Source: Streptomyces buecherae (lineage in GTDB: Bacteria > Actinomycetota > Actinomycetes > Streptomycetales > Streptomycetaceae). Taken from it: DNA of 64,000 bases. This document shows, one piece after another, positions 49,178 to 57,064 of the stretch (position 1 is the stretch's first letter; each line of letters begins with the position of its first letter). The notes beneath the pieces were generated by a model that saw nothing but the letters and a program-made list of their open reading frames with translations, was not told the origin of the DNA and did no database searches. A program made the position numbers and the translations under genes. Location of the stretch: NCBI RefSeq assembly GCF_014295035.1, contig NZ_CP060404.1:4744501-4808500 (forward strand), read 5' to 3'.

Positions 49178-50320
49178 CTACTTGTCGATGTCGCCGACGA
49201 CGAAGAACAGCGAGCCGAGGATGGAGACCATGTCGGCGACCAGCGTGCCGGGCAGCAGCTCCGTCAGCGCCTGGATGTTGTTGAACGAGGCGGAGCGGAG
49301 CTTGAGCCGGTAGGGGGTCTTCTCGCCCTTGGAGACCAGGTAGTAGCCGTTGAGGCCGAGCGGGTTCTCGGTCCAGGCGTACGTGTGGCCCTCGGGGGCC
49401 TTGAGCACCTTGGGCAGCCGCTGGTTGATCGGGCCCGGCGGGAGGTCGGCGATCCGGTCGAGGCAGGCTTCGGCGAGGTCGAGCGAGTTGTGCGTCTGGT
49501 CGAGCAGGCACTCGAAGCGGGCCAGGCAGTCGCCCTCGGTCCGGGTGACGACGCGCAGCGTGTCGCGCAGGTGCCCGTACGCGAGGTACGGCTCGTCCCG
49601 GCGGAGGTCGAAGTCGACGCCGGAGGCGCGGGCGATCGGGCCGCTGACCCCGTACGCGTGCACGGCCCGCGCGGACAGCACGCCCACGTCGCGGGTGCGG
49701 CCACGGAAGATCTCGTTGCCGAGGACGAGGTTGTCGTACACGTCCATCCGGGACTGGGCCTCGGTCACCGCGGCGCGGGCGCGGCCGAGCCAGCCGGCGG
49801 GCAGGTCCTCCTTGAGGCCGCCGACGCGGTTGTACATGAAGTGCATCCGGCCGCCGGAGATCTCCTCCATCACCGCCTGGAGCTGCTCCCGCTCGTGGAA
49901 GGCGTGGAAGACGGGCGTGATGCCGCCGAGTTCCAGCGGGTAGGAGCCGAGGAACATCAGGTGGTTGAGGACCCGGTTCAGCTCGGCGAGCAGGGTGCGG
50001 GTCCACACGGCGCGCTCGGGCACCTCCATGCCGAGCATCCGCTCCACGGCGAGCACCACGCCCAGCTCGTTGGAGAACGCGGAGAGCCAGTCGTGCCGGT
50101 TGGCGAGCATGATGATCTGGCGGTAGTCGCGCGCCTCGAAGAGTTTCTCGGCGCCCCGGTGCATGTAGCCGATGACCGGTTCGGCCCGCTCGATCCGCTC
50201 GCCGTCGATCACCAGCCGCAGTCGCAGCACGCCGTGCGTGGACGGGTGCTGCGGCCCGATGTTGAGCACCATGTCGGTGCTCTCCGCCGCCCCGCCGATG
50301 CCGACTGTCGTCTCCGTCAT
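49178..50320 (-). CDS. nuoD2: Orphan NADH-quinone oxidoreductase subunit D-like protein
   Basis: The 380-residue protein is a NuoD/NDUFS2 homologue: NIGPQHPSTHGVLRLRL at 20-36, VIGYMHRGAEKLFE at 49-62, LNRVLNHLMFLGSYPLELGGITP, GRMHFMYNRVGGLKED and the end GSLFFVVGDIDK. It is not in a nuo operon. The conserved quinone-site tyrosine of canonical NuoD (RxDY) is Trp78 here (NRHDWLSAF); the histidines of HPSTH remain. The only operon partner is a MidA/NDUFAF7-like methyltransferase 12 bases upstream, and the ribosome site GAGAGA overlaps that gene's stop region. A full complex I cannot be built from this locus, so its role is unclear. Confidence 0.9.
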   Translation of the reverse strand: MTETTVGIGGAAESTDMVLNIGPQHPSTHGVLRLRLVIDGERIERAEPVIGYMHRGAEKLFEARDYRQIIMLANRHDWLSAFSNELGVVLAVERMLGMEVPERAVWTRTLLAELNRVLNHLMFLGSYPLELGGITPVFHAFHEREQLQAVMEEISGGRMHFMYNRVGGLKEDLPAGWLGRARAAVTEAQSRMDVYDNLVLGNEIFRGRTRDVGVLSARAVHAYGVSGPIARASGVDFDLRRDEPYLAYGHLRDTLRVVTRTEGDCLARFECLLDQTHNSLDLAEACLDRIADLPPGPINQRLPKVLKAPEGHTYAWTENPLGLNGYYLVSKGEKTPYRLKLRSASFNNIQALTELLPGTLVADMVSILGSLFFVVGDIDK

Positions 50321-50332
50321 GGGCCCAGTCTC

Positions 50333-51763
50333 TCAGCTCGCCCGTGGCGGCCCGGACCCGTCCCGGGGCGGGGTCGGGAGCGAGAGCGGGAGGATGTCGG
50401 CGACGGCGACGGGGCCCACCGGCTGGCACAGCCAGCGGAAGTCGCCGAGCCCGGCGGGGTCGGTCAGCTCGGCCGCCTCGCCGGCCAGGCTCAGGGCCCG
50501 CAGGTAGCCGGTGGGATCGGTGCTGGCCCGCGCCAACGGTGGCCGCCGCCCCGCGAGGCCGAGCGCGCGCAGGGCGTCCCGCTGGGTGCGCAGCACGGGG
50601 GCCCCCGCGCGCGCCGCCCGCGCGCCCGCCGCCGCGCACGCGTCCAACGCGACGTGGGAGGTCAGGTCGCACGAGCCGTCCGGCACGGGGCGCACCTCGC
50701 GGCCGTCGCGGAAGCCGGTGAGGGTGCCGTACGGGGGGCGGGACGCGCGGGTGTGGGCGTAGTCGACGGCGACCGCGAGCCCGGCGTGGAGGCTGCGTAC
50801 GGCGCGCGCCCAGGCGGCGTCCCGCGGCGCGCCCACCTCGGCCCGCGACCCGGGCTCGGCTCGCGGCCCGGGCTCGGCTCGCGGCTCCCGGTCGTCGTCC
50901 CGTACGGGCGCGATCCCGGGCTCGTCGTCCCGTACGGACTGGTCCCCCGACCCGTGGTCAGGCTCGGTGCCTGGCTCCGCCTCGGTCGCCCGTGGCCACG
51001 GCCACCAGTCGGCCAGCCAGGCGGCGTCGGCCGGCGGGACCGGGTCGCCCAGCTCCTCGGTGCCGTCCGGGGCCACCCGTACCTGGCGCGGCACGCCGTC
51101 CGGGTCCACCTCGACCACGTCCACCGGCACGTTGTCCAGCCACTCGTTGGCGATCAGCAGGCCGGTCAGCGAGCCGGGCGCGGGCAGGTCGTCGCGCCAC
51201 GCGACGCGCGGGTCGACCCCGGCCGGCCGCCGCGCGCGCTCGACGGCGCACGGGCGCAGCCGGGCCACGAGGTCGCCGACGCCCGCGCCGGAGCGCTCGT
51301 CGGCGACCCGCTGGCCGGATGTGGTCAGCGCGTCCAGTACGCCGGTGAGGAGTTCGCCGCGGCCGGCGCCGATGTCGAGGAGGGCAAGTTCGGCGGGGTG
51401 GCCCAAGGCGGCGTCCACGCGGGTCAGCAGCGTGGCGACGGCCCGCGCGTACAGCGGCGAGGCGTGCACGGAGGTGCGGAAGTGGCCGGCCGGGCCCTCG
51501 GGGCGGTGGTAGAAGCCGCCCGGCCCGTACAGCGCCCGTTCGGTGGCGGCCCGCCACCCCGTACGCCCGGATGGCGCACCCGGCGGGGGCGGGCTCGCCG
51601 GCGCCCGGCCGCCCGCGCCCGCCGGCCCGATACCGCCGTCCCCGTGGGTCCCCTCGGCCCCCTCGCCTCCCTTGGCCTCGTTGGTCTCGCTGACCCCGCT
51701 GACCCCGCTGACCCCGCCGGCTTCGTCGGTCCCGTCGCCGGCCGTTCCGGGTTCCCGCGTCAT
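50333..51763 (-). CDS. SAM-dependent methyltransferase, MidA/NDUFAF7 family
   Basis: The 476-residue protein has the SAM-binding loop LALLDIGAGRGELLTGVLDAL near 126, the family motif LLIANEWLDNVPVDVVEVD (equivalent to ANExxDALP), YGPGGFYHRPEGPAGHFRTSVHASPLYARAVATLL before the fold, and VAVDYAHTRASRPPYGTLTGFRDGR. In mitochondria the homologue dimethylates an arginine of NDUFS2, the NuoD counterpart. Here it is co-transcribed with a NuoD-like gene. The first 65 residues and an insert at about 255-320 with EPRAEPGPRAEPGSRAE repeats are low complexity. ATG 51763 has GGAGGG upstream. Confidence 0.87.
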   Translation of the reverse strand: MTREPGTAGDGTDEAGGVSGVSGVSETNEAKGGEGAEGTHGDGGIGPAGAGGRAPASPPPPGAPSGRTGWRAATERALYGPGGFYHRPEGPAGHFRTSVHASPLYARAVATLLTRVDAALGHPAELALLDIGAGRGELLTGVLDALTTSGQRVADERSGAGVGDLVARLRPCAVERARRPAGVDPRVAWRDDLPAPGSLTGLLIANEWLDNVPVDVVEVDPDGVPRQVRVAPDGTEELGDPVPPADAAWLADWWPWPRATEAEPGTEPDHGSGDQSVRDDEPGIAPVRDDDREPRAEPGPRAEPGSRAEVGAPRDAAWARAVRSLHAGLAVAVDYAHTRASRPPYGTLTGFRDGREVRPVPDGSCDLTSHVALDACAAAGARAARAGAPVLRTQRDALRALGLAGRRPPLARASTDPTGYLRALSLAGEAAELTDPAGLGDFRWLCQPVGPVAVADILPLSLPTPPRDGSGPPRAS

Positions 51764-52031
51764 GCCGCTGCCCTCCACCGGTGCTCCCGTCTTCCTCTTC
51801 GGCTGTCGTCCCGCCGGCCGACCGGCCCGGCACGACCATCCTGGGCCCCCGGGACAGGCAGGGCTCACCGGCCCGCTCGCCACGCGGCTGACCTGGGGTG
51901 ATGTCGCGGCAGGAGGATCTCGCGGGAGCATACCGGGTGGTCGGTCTCCACCTTGGGGAGTACGCGGGGCCGTACCGGATCGACCGTCCGGTTGACCCCT
52001 GCACACACTTGACCTGCCTACGCTGGGTGAC

Positions 52032-53225
52032 GTGCAGCGTCTCTACGATTTCCTCCGCAGGCACCCCACCGGTGTCGACAGCTTCTGGGCTGTCATGCTG
52101 GCGGGCCTCGCCCTGCTCTGGGTCGTGGAGGCGAGCATGGGGCGCGAGGTGCGCCTGGTGGCCGTCGTGCTCTGCGCGGTCCTGTGCGCGGCCACCGCGC
52201 TGCGCCGGCGCGCGCCGGAGAAGATGCTGCTGGTGGTCACGGCGGTGGGGCTGCTCCAGCTCGTGACCGACGTCGGCCTCAACCCGGCCGACTTCGCCAT
52301 GCTGGTGGTCATCTACACCTGCGCGGCCAACGGCGCCCGCTGGTCCTCCTGGCTGGGACTGGTCGGCGGCCTGTGCGCGCCCACCATCGCCGCCGTGCGC
52401 TGGCCGCCCGAGGCCCAGACCCAGTGGCAGACCGTCGTCTCCGTGTGCTTCATGACGATCCCCTTCGCGCTGGCCTGGGTGCTCGGCGACTCGATCCGTA
52501 CCCGCCGCGCGTACTACGCGCAGTTGGAGGAGCGCGCCGCGCGCCTGGAGCGGGAGCGGGAGGCGCAGGCGAAGGTGGCCGTCGCGGGCGAGCGTGCCCG
52601 AATAGCCCGCGAGCTGCACGACGTCGTCGCGCACAACGTGTCGGTCATGGTCGTGCAGGCCGACGGCGCCGCGTACGTACTGGACGCCGCGCCCGAACAG
52701 GCCAAGCAGGCCCTGGAGACGATCTCGGGGACCGGGCGGCAGGCGCTGGCCGAGATGCGCCGGCTGCTCGGCGTGTTGCGCACCGGGGAAAGCGAGGGCG
52801 GCGAGTACGTGCCCCAGCCGGGCGTCGAGCAGCTCACGGACCTCATAGAGCAGGTGCGGGGCGCCGGCCTTCCGGTCGACTTCAAGGTGGCGGGCGACCC
52901 GCGCCCGCTGGACAGCGGCGTGGAGCTGACCGCGTACCGCATCGTGCAGGAGGCGCTGACCAACACCCGCAAGCACGGCGGTGAGCACGTCGGGGCGACC
53001 GTCCGGCTCAGCTACGCCGACACCGAACTCGACCTGCTGATCGAAGACGACGGCCGCGGCGCGGGCCGCGAGCTGTACGAGACGGGCGGCGCCGACGGGC
53101 TCGGCCATGGCCTGATCGGCATGCGGGAGCGCGTCGGGATGGTCGGGGGCCGGCTCGACGCGGGGCCGCGCAACGGCGGCGGCTTCCGGGTCAGCGCGGT
53201 GCTGCCGCTCAAGCCGTCGAGGTGA
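52032..53225 (+). CDS. Sensor histidine kinase, NarL/HisKA_3 type
   Basis: The 397-residue kinase has five to six membrane segments in residues 17-155 with little extracellular sequence, so it probably senses within the membrane. A coiled linker (AQLEERAARLEREREAQ) follows, then the HisKA_3 box ERARIARELHDVVAHNVSVM with His196. The ATPase boxes are AYRIVQEALTNTRKH, DLLIEDDGRGAG and GHGLIGMRERVGMVGG. The GTG at 52032 lies seven bases after a -10-like TACGCT, so the transcript may be leaderless. The cognate regulator starts 197 bases downstream. Confidence 0.92.
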   Translation: MQRLYDFLRRHPTGVDSFWAVMLAGLALLWVVEASMGREVRLVAVVLCAVLCAATALRRRAPEKMLLVVTAVGLLQLVTDVGLNPADFAMLVVIYTCAANGARWSSWLGLVGGLCAPTIAAVRWPPEAQTQWQTVVSVCFMTIPFALAWVLGDSIRTRRAYYAQLEERAARLEREREAQAKVAVAGERARIARELHDVVAHNVSVMVVQADGAAYVLDAAPEQAKQALETISGTGRQALAEMRRLLGVLRTGESEGGEYVPQPGVEQLTDLIEQVRGAGLPVDFKVAGDPRPLDSGVELTAYRIVQEALTNTRKHGGEHVGATVRLSYADTELDLLIEDDGRGAGRELYETGGADGLGHGLIGMRERVGMVGGRLDAGPRNGGGFRVSAVLPLKPSR

Positions 53226-53422
53226 GTGACGGTGGCCGGCGCGCGTACGGTTTCCCTGGCTCCGACGGCCACCACGCCCCGTCCCGGCCCCGGGCCCGCA
53301 CCGCGCGCGTGCCGCACCGGCTCCCGCGCCGCTCCACCCGACCCGCCCCACCCCGCCTCGCCCCGCCCCGCCGCACGAACCCAAGCCGCACCCCGCCCGC
53401 CACAAGAAAGAGAACCGGACCG

Positions 53423-54100
53423 ATGCCGATTCGCGTGATGCTCGTCGATGACCAGGCCCTGCTGCGGACCGGTTTCCGCATGGTGCTCGCGGCCCAGCCG
53501 GACATGGACGTCGTCGCCGAGGCCGGCGACGGCCTCGAAGCGTTGGAGGTGCTGCGGAGCACCGAGGTGGACGTCGTACTGATGGACGTCCGCATGCCGC
53601 GCCTGGACGGGGTGGAGGCCACCGCCCGCATCTGTCGCGCCGAGGGCGCACCCAAGGTGCTGATACTCACCACGTTCGACCTGGACGAGTACGCGTTCTC
53701 GGCGCTGAAGGCCGGCGCCGGCGGCTTCATGCTCAAGGACGTGCCGCCCGCCGAACTCCTCACCGCCATCCGCGCCGTGCACAGCGGCGACGCGGTCGTC
53801 GCGCCCAGCACGACGCGCCGGCTGCTCGACCGGTTCACGCCGATGCTGCCGAGCAGCGGCGCCGCCGAGGCGGAGCGGTCCGAGATCGGCAAGCTGACCG
53901 AGCGGGAGCGCGAGGTGATGATGCTCGTCGCCCAGGGCCTGTCCAACGGCGAGATAGCGGCTCGGCTGGTCCTCTCCGAGGCGACCGTGAAGACCCACGT
54001 GGGCCGCATCCTGACCAAGCTCGGCCTGCGGGACCGGGTGCAGGTGGTGGTGCTGGCGTACGAGACGGGCCTGGTGCGCGCGGGCGGCACGGCGCAGTAG
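53423..54100 (+). CDS. LuxR-family response regulator
   Basis: The 225-residue regulator has a receiver domain with acidic pair Asp9-Asp10, phospho-acceptor Asp55 in VVLMDVRMPRLDGVE, and the conserved lysine in GGFMLKDVPP. The LuxR helix-turn-helix lies at about 160-215 (KLTEREREVMMLVAQGLSNGEIAARLVLSEATVKTHVGRILTKLGLRDR). It partners the kinase just upstream. The 197-base gap between them is GC-rich and proline-coding in all frames but contains no separate gene. It is convergent with the DUF5937 regulator gene; targets are unknown. Confidence 0.94.
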   Translation: MPIRVMLVDDQALLRTGFRMVLAAQPDMDVVAEAGDGLEALEVLRSTEVDVVLMDVRMPRLDGVEATARICRAEGAPKVLILTTFDLDEYAFSALKAGAGGFMLKDVPPAELLTAIRAVHSGDAVVAPSTTRRLLDRFTPMLPSSGAAEAERSEIGKLTEREREVMMLVAQGLSNGEIAARLVLSEATVKTHVGRILTKLGLRDRVQVVVLAYETGLVRAGGTAQ

Positions 54101-54150
54101 CCGGTACGGGGCGGCTGGCGCGGCGGCCGGCCGGTCGGCGCGGCGACGCG

Positions 54151-55245
54151 TCAGCGCAGCAGGGCCTCCAGGAAGTCGGAGCCGAGGCGGGCCACGGACG
54201 CCAGGTCGAGTTGGTGCAGTACGTACCGGCCGCGCCGGCGGGTGGTCAGTAGGCCCGCCTTCTTCAGCACGGATATGTGCCGCGAGACCTCGGGCGCGGT
54301 GATGCCGTGCGCGTTGGCCAGCTCGCCGGTGGTGTGCGTGCCACGGGACAGCGTCCGGCACAGGTTCATGCGCACCGGGTGCGACACCGCGTCCAGCCGC
54401 CGCTGCACCAGCTCAAGCGCCTGCGGGCGCGGCAACTCCGGGGAGCCCACCGGGTAGTGCACGACGGGCTTCCAGCCCGGGGCGTGCAGGACCAGCAGGT
54501 GCGGCCAGCCGAACGCGGTCGGCACGAAGGTGATGCCGGCCCGCTCGCCCGGTTGCAGCGCGGTCGTCTGACCCGTCGCCAGCTTGTCCGCCACGATGCG
54601 CTGCCGCTCGGCGTCGAGGGTGAGCGCCGGGGAGACCGTGGCCAACGCCTCCGCGAGGCCCTTGCGCCGCAGCACCTCCGCCTTGTGCCGGGCGTCGGCG
54701 GCGAGTTGCACCCGCACGCGCTGCCAGGTGTCCCCGAAGAACGCCTGCTCACAGTCCTCGAAGAGGCGGCGCAGCCAGGCGCGTACGGCGGGCGGGTCGG
54801 CCAGCACCCGTTCCACGAACGCCGCCTGGCACGGGCCGCGCGCCGCCGCCCGCTCCCGGGCGCGGTCGCGCTCGTACGGGTCGTGCAGCGGGTTCGGCCG
54901 CGCGCGCCCGTAGCTGGCGGCGCAGGAGATCTCCAACGCGGCCGTGACGAACTCCTCGTCCGGCATCTGGTCGAGCCGGTCCAGGTCCTCGGCCAGGGTC
55001 GCGCCGGGGTTGTGCGGCAGCAGGATGTCGGAGCGCGTGGTGCGCCACAGGAACTCCGCCTCCTGGAGCCGGTCGGCCAGGTCGGGCTTGAGCGCGCAGG
55101 CGGTGGCGGTGGTCCAGTTGTGCAGCCCCGGGTGGTGTGCGGGCTCGGCCAGCGCGTGCAGCGCCGCGCCCAGTTCCGCCAGGGGCGACGGGGAGAAGAC
55201 GATGCGTTCCGGGGACAGGCCCGCGATGTCGATGGTGACGCTCAC
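54151..55245 (-). CDS. DUF5937 protein with C-terminal ArsR-type helix-turn-helix
   Basis: The 364-residue regulator has an N-terminal DUF5937 region (TIDIAGLSPERIVFSPSPLAELGAALHALAEPAHHPGLHNW). A long helical middle with FLWRTTRSDILLPHNPGATLAEDL and WPHLLVLHAPGWKPVVHYPVG follows. The ArsR winged helix at the very end (about 280-360) reads RRLDAVSHPVRMNLCRTLSRGTHTTGELANAHGITAPEVSRHISVLKKAGLL then RRRGRYVLHQLD. No metal-site cysteines of classic ArsR are present. GTG 55245 was chosen since family proteins begin near SVTIDIAG; GTG 55260 is an alternative and neither has a strong ribosome site. Confidence 0.88.
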   Translation of the reverse strand: MSVTIDIAGLSPERIVFSPSPLAELGAALHALAEPAHHPGLHNWTTATACALKPDLADRLQEAEFLWRTTRSDILLPHNPGATLAEDLDRLDQMPDEEFVTAALEISCAASYGRARPNPLHDPYERDRARERAAARGPCQAAFVERVLADPPAVRAWLRRLFEDCEQAFFGDTWQRVRVQLAADARHKAEVLRRKGLAEALATVSPALTLDAERQRIVADKLATGQTTALQPGERAGITFVPTAFGWPHLLVLHAPGWKPVVHYPVGSPELPRPQALELVQRRLDAVSHPVRMNLCRTLSRGTHTTGELANAHGITAPEVSRHISVLKKAGLLTTRRRGRYVLHQLDLASVARLGSDFLEALLR

Positions 55246-55344
55246 AGACCTACTGTGCACTGTTCGCGGCCCAGCTCAGCGCACACTTGACGGCCTTCGT
55301 CAATCGAAGCGACGCGCTCGGCGGGGCTGTCGCAGGGTGAGGCC

Positions 55345-55767
55345 ATGGACATCGCGCAGCAGTACGCACTGGACCTCTACCGCAGCGCGCGGCGGGGCGT
55401 GCCCGCGCCGCCCGCACCCGGCCGCCACGACTGGCGGGTGGCGGCTGAGGTGCGCGAGTACCGCAGGTTCCAGGCCGTGGTCGCGGAGCGCGCGATCGGC
55501 GTCGGCCTGGCCCCCCGCCTGCTGAGTGCCGCGCGCGCCACGCTGACCCGCTGGCTGCACCCCGCGACGAGCCGCGGCAGCACGGCCGCTCCCGGCACGC
55601 CGGCGCCCGCCGCGACCGAGGTCGCGCCGGTGCGCAGGGAACCCGCCCGCCCGGCGCCCCGGCGCGCGGCCGGCGGCGCGGCCACCGCCACCGGGGAGGG
55701 CGCCCGCGCGGCGGCCCCGGAGCGCGACCTGTGCGACGCGGGGGTGCGGCGCCGGCCGGCCGAGTAG
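55345..55767 (+). CDS. Hypothetical protein
   Basis: The 140-residue product is not recognised. The N-terminal 70 residues (MDIAQQYALDLYRSARRG, WRVAAEVREYRRFQAVVAERAIG and a helix to LTRWLHP) look like an ordered helical domain. The rest is Ala/Pro/Arg-rich and probably disordered. GGTGAGG lies directly upstream of the ATG. It is divergent from the DUF5937 regulator gene by about 100 bases, so it could be its target. Confidence 0.6.
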   Translation: MDIAQQYALDLYRSARRGVPAPPAPGRHDWRVAAEVREYRRFQAVVAERAIGVGLAPRLLSAARATLTRWLHPATSRGSTAAPGTPAPAATEVAPVRREPARPAPRRAAGGAATATGEGARAAAPERDLCDAGVRRRPAE

Positions 55768-55774
55768 CCGCGTA

Positions 55775-55870
55775 GCCCGTACGTTTCGCCCCGTACGTCA
55801 CCTCCGTACGTCAGCTCCCGCGTACGTCCCGCCCTGTCCGTATGTCCCGCCCTCTCCCTATGTCCCGCGC
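55775..55870. repeat. Decaying CGTACGTC tandem repeat
   Basis: Six imperfect units carrying CGTACGT or TATGT followed by CNCC-type spacer, with irregular period. This is not CRISPR-like because there are no unique spacers. Confidence 0.6.
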
Positions 55871-55988
55871 GCGGGAGGTGGCGGCCGGAACGAGGGCGGG
55901 GCGGTGGTGGGAACGGGGCGAGAAGGGGGCCAGGTCGGGGCGGGGCGCGGGAGGGTGTGGGCGGCGTCGGACGGCGCGTCGCGCGGAG

Positions 55989-55997
55989 TTATCCACA
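55989..55997 (+). other. Single DnaA-box-like nonamer
   Basis: TTATCCACA is identical to the E. coli consensus box. Only one copy was seen, so it is not an origin; it may allow DnaA control of the following operon or be chance. Confidence 0.35.
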
Positions 55998-56095
55998 GGC
56001 TCCGGGCGCACAAGGGGGCCGTCGCGGGCACTCGCGTAGCATGGCGCTCAATCGTCCGGTACCCCTCGCGGACTGGAACGGAAGGCCGTCGCTCC

Positions 56096-57064
56096 GTGAA
56101 TCCACCCCACCTCCCAGACCCCCAGGACAGGCCCGCCCGGCTCACCGTCGGAGTCGTCGGCGCGGGCCGCGTCGGGCCCGCGCTCGCCGCCGCGTTGCGA
56201 CTGGCCGGGCACCGCCCGGTGGCCGCGTCCGGCGTCTCCGACGCCTCGGTGCGCCGGGCCGCCGAGCTGCTGCCCGGGGTGCCCCTCGTGTCGCCCGCCG
56301 AGGTGCTGGCCCGCGCCGAGCTGGTGCTGCTCACGGTGCCCGACGACGTGTTGCCCGGCCTGGTCGAGGGCCTGGTCGAGACCGGCGCGGTGCGCCCCGG
56401 ACAGCTCCTGGCGCACACCTCGGGGCGGTACGGGACGGGCGTGCTCGACCCCGCGCTGCGCGCGGGCGCGCTGCCGCTGGCGCTGCACCCGGCGATGACG
56501 TTCACCGGCACGGCCGTGGACGTGGAGCGGCTCGCGGGCTGCTCGTTCGGCGTCACCGCGCCCGAGGAGCTGCGGCTGGCCGCCGAGGCGCTGGTCATCG
56601 AGATGGGCGGCGAGGCGGAGTGGATCGCCGAGGAGGCCCGCCCGCTCTACCACGCGGCGCTGGCCATCGGCGCCAACCACCTGGTCACGCTGGTCGCCCA
56701 GGCCCGTGAGCTGCTCCAGGAGGCGGGCGTCGCCGCGCCGGGCCGGATGCTCGGCCCGCTGCTCGGCGCCGCGTTGGACAACGCGCTGCGCAGCGGCGAC
56801 GCCGCGCTGACCGGCCCGGTCGCGCGCGGCGACGCCGGCACGGTCGCGGCGCACGTGGCCGAGCTGCGCCGGCGCGCGCCGCAGGTGGTGCCCGGCTATC
56901 TGGCCATGGCCCGTACGACGGCCGACCGCGCGCTCGCGCACGGCCTGCTCAAGCCGGAGCTGGCCGAGGACCTGTTGGGTGTGCTCGCGCACCAGGACGA
57001 GGACGGGCCGCCCGGCGGCGACGGCACGAGCAGTGCGAACGGTACGAGTGGAGGCGGCCGATGA
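56096..57064 (+). CDS. Rossmann-like/DUF2520 dehydrogenase-like protein
   Basis: The 322-residue protein has an N-terminal dinucleotide-binding fold (RLTVGVVGAGRVGPALAAALRLAGHRPVAASG) similar to F420H2/6-phosphogluconate-type dehydrogenases. A DUF2520 helical domain follows, with LALHPAMTFTGTAVDVERLAGCSFGV, EEARPLYHAALAIGANHLVTLVAQARELLQEAGV and PVARGDAGTVAAHVAELRRRAP. It regularly precedes panC in actinobacteria, where a ketopantoate-reductase-like role has been suggested but not shown. GTG 56096 has GGAAGG about ten bases upstream. The stop overlaps panC by four bases (ATGA). Confidence 0.88.
   Translation: MNPPHLPDPQDRPARLTVGVVGAGRVGPALAAALRLAGHRPVAASGVSDASVRRAAELLPGVPLVSPAEVLARAELVLLTVPDDVLPGLVEGLVETGAVRPGQLLAHTSGRYGTGVLDPALRAGALPLALHPAMTFTGTAVDVERLAGCSFGVTAPEELRLAAEALVIEMGGEAEWIAEEARPLYHAALAIGANHLVTLVAQARELLQEAGVAAPGRMLGPLLGAALDNALRSGDAALTGPVARGDAGTVAAHVAELRRRAPQVVPGYLAMARTTADRALAHGLLKPELAEDLLGVLAHQDEDGPPGGDGTSSANGTSGGGR

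Larger units (their letters stand above)
55768..56095. other. Interval with CGTACGTC repeats and a DnaA-box-like site
   Basis: No gene is seen. From 55775 to 55870 a unit close to CGTACGTCCCGCCC recurs about six times at 13-18 base spacing, decaying to CCCTATGTCCCGCG. A single TTATCCACA at 55989-55997 matches the consensus DnaA box. A possible -10, TAGCAT at 56036-56041, lies about 55 bases before the GTG of the next gene and probably starts the panC operon. Confidence 0.5.

Noticed and set aside
55775..55870. Possible CRISPR-like array
   Set aside because: Units are imperfect, vary in spacing and have no unique spacers; no cas genes are nearby.
55989..55997. Replication origin
   Set aside because: Only one DnaA-box-like nonamer is present and no dnaA, dnaN or other origin genes adjoin.
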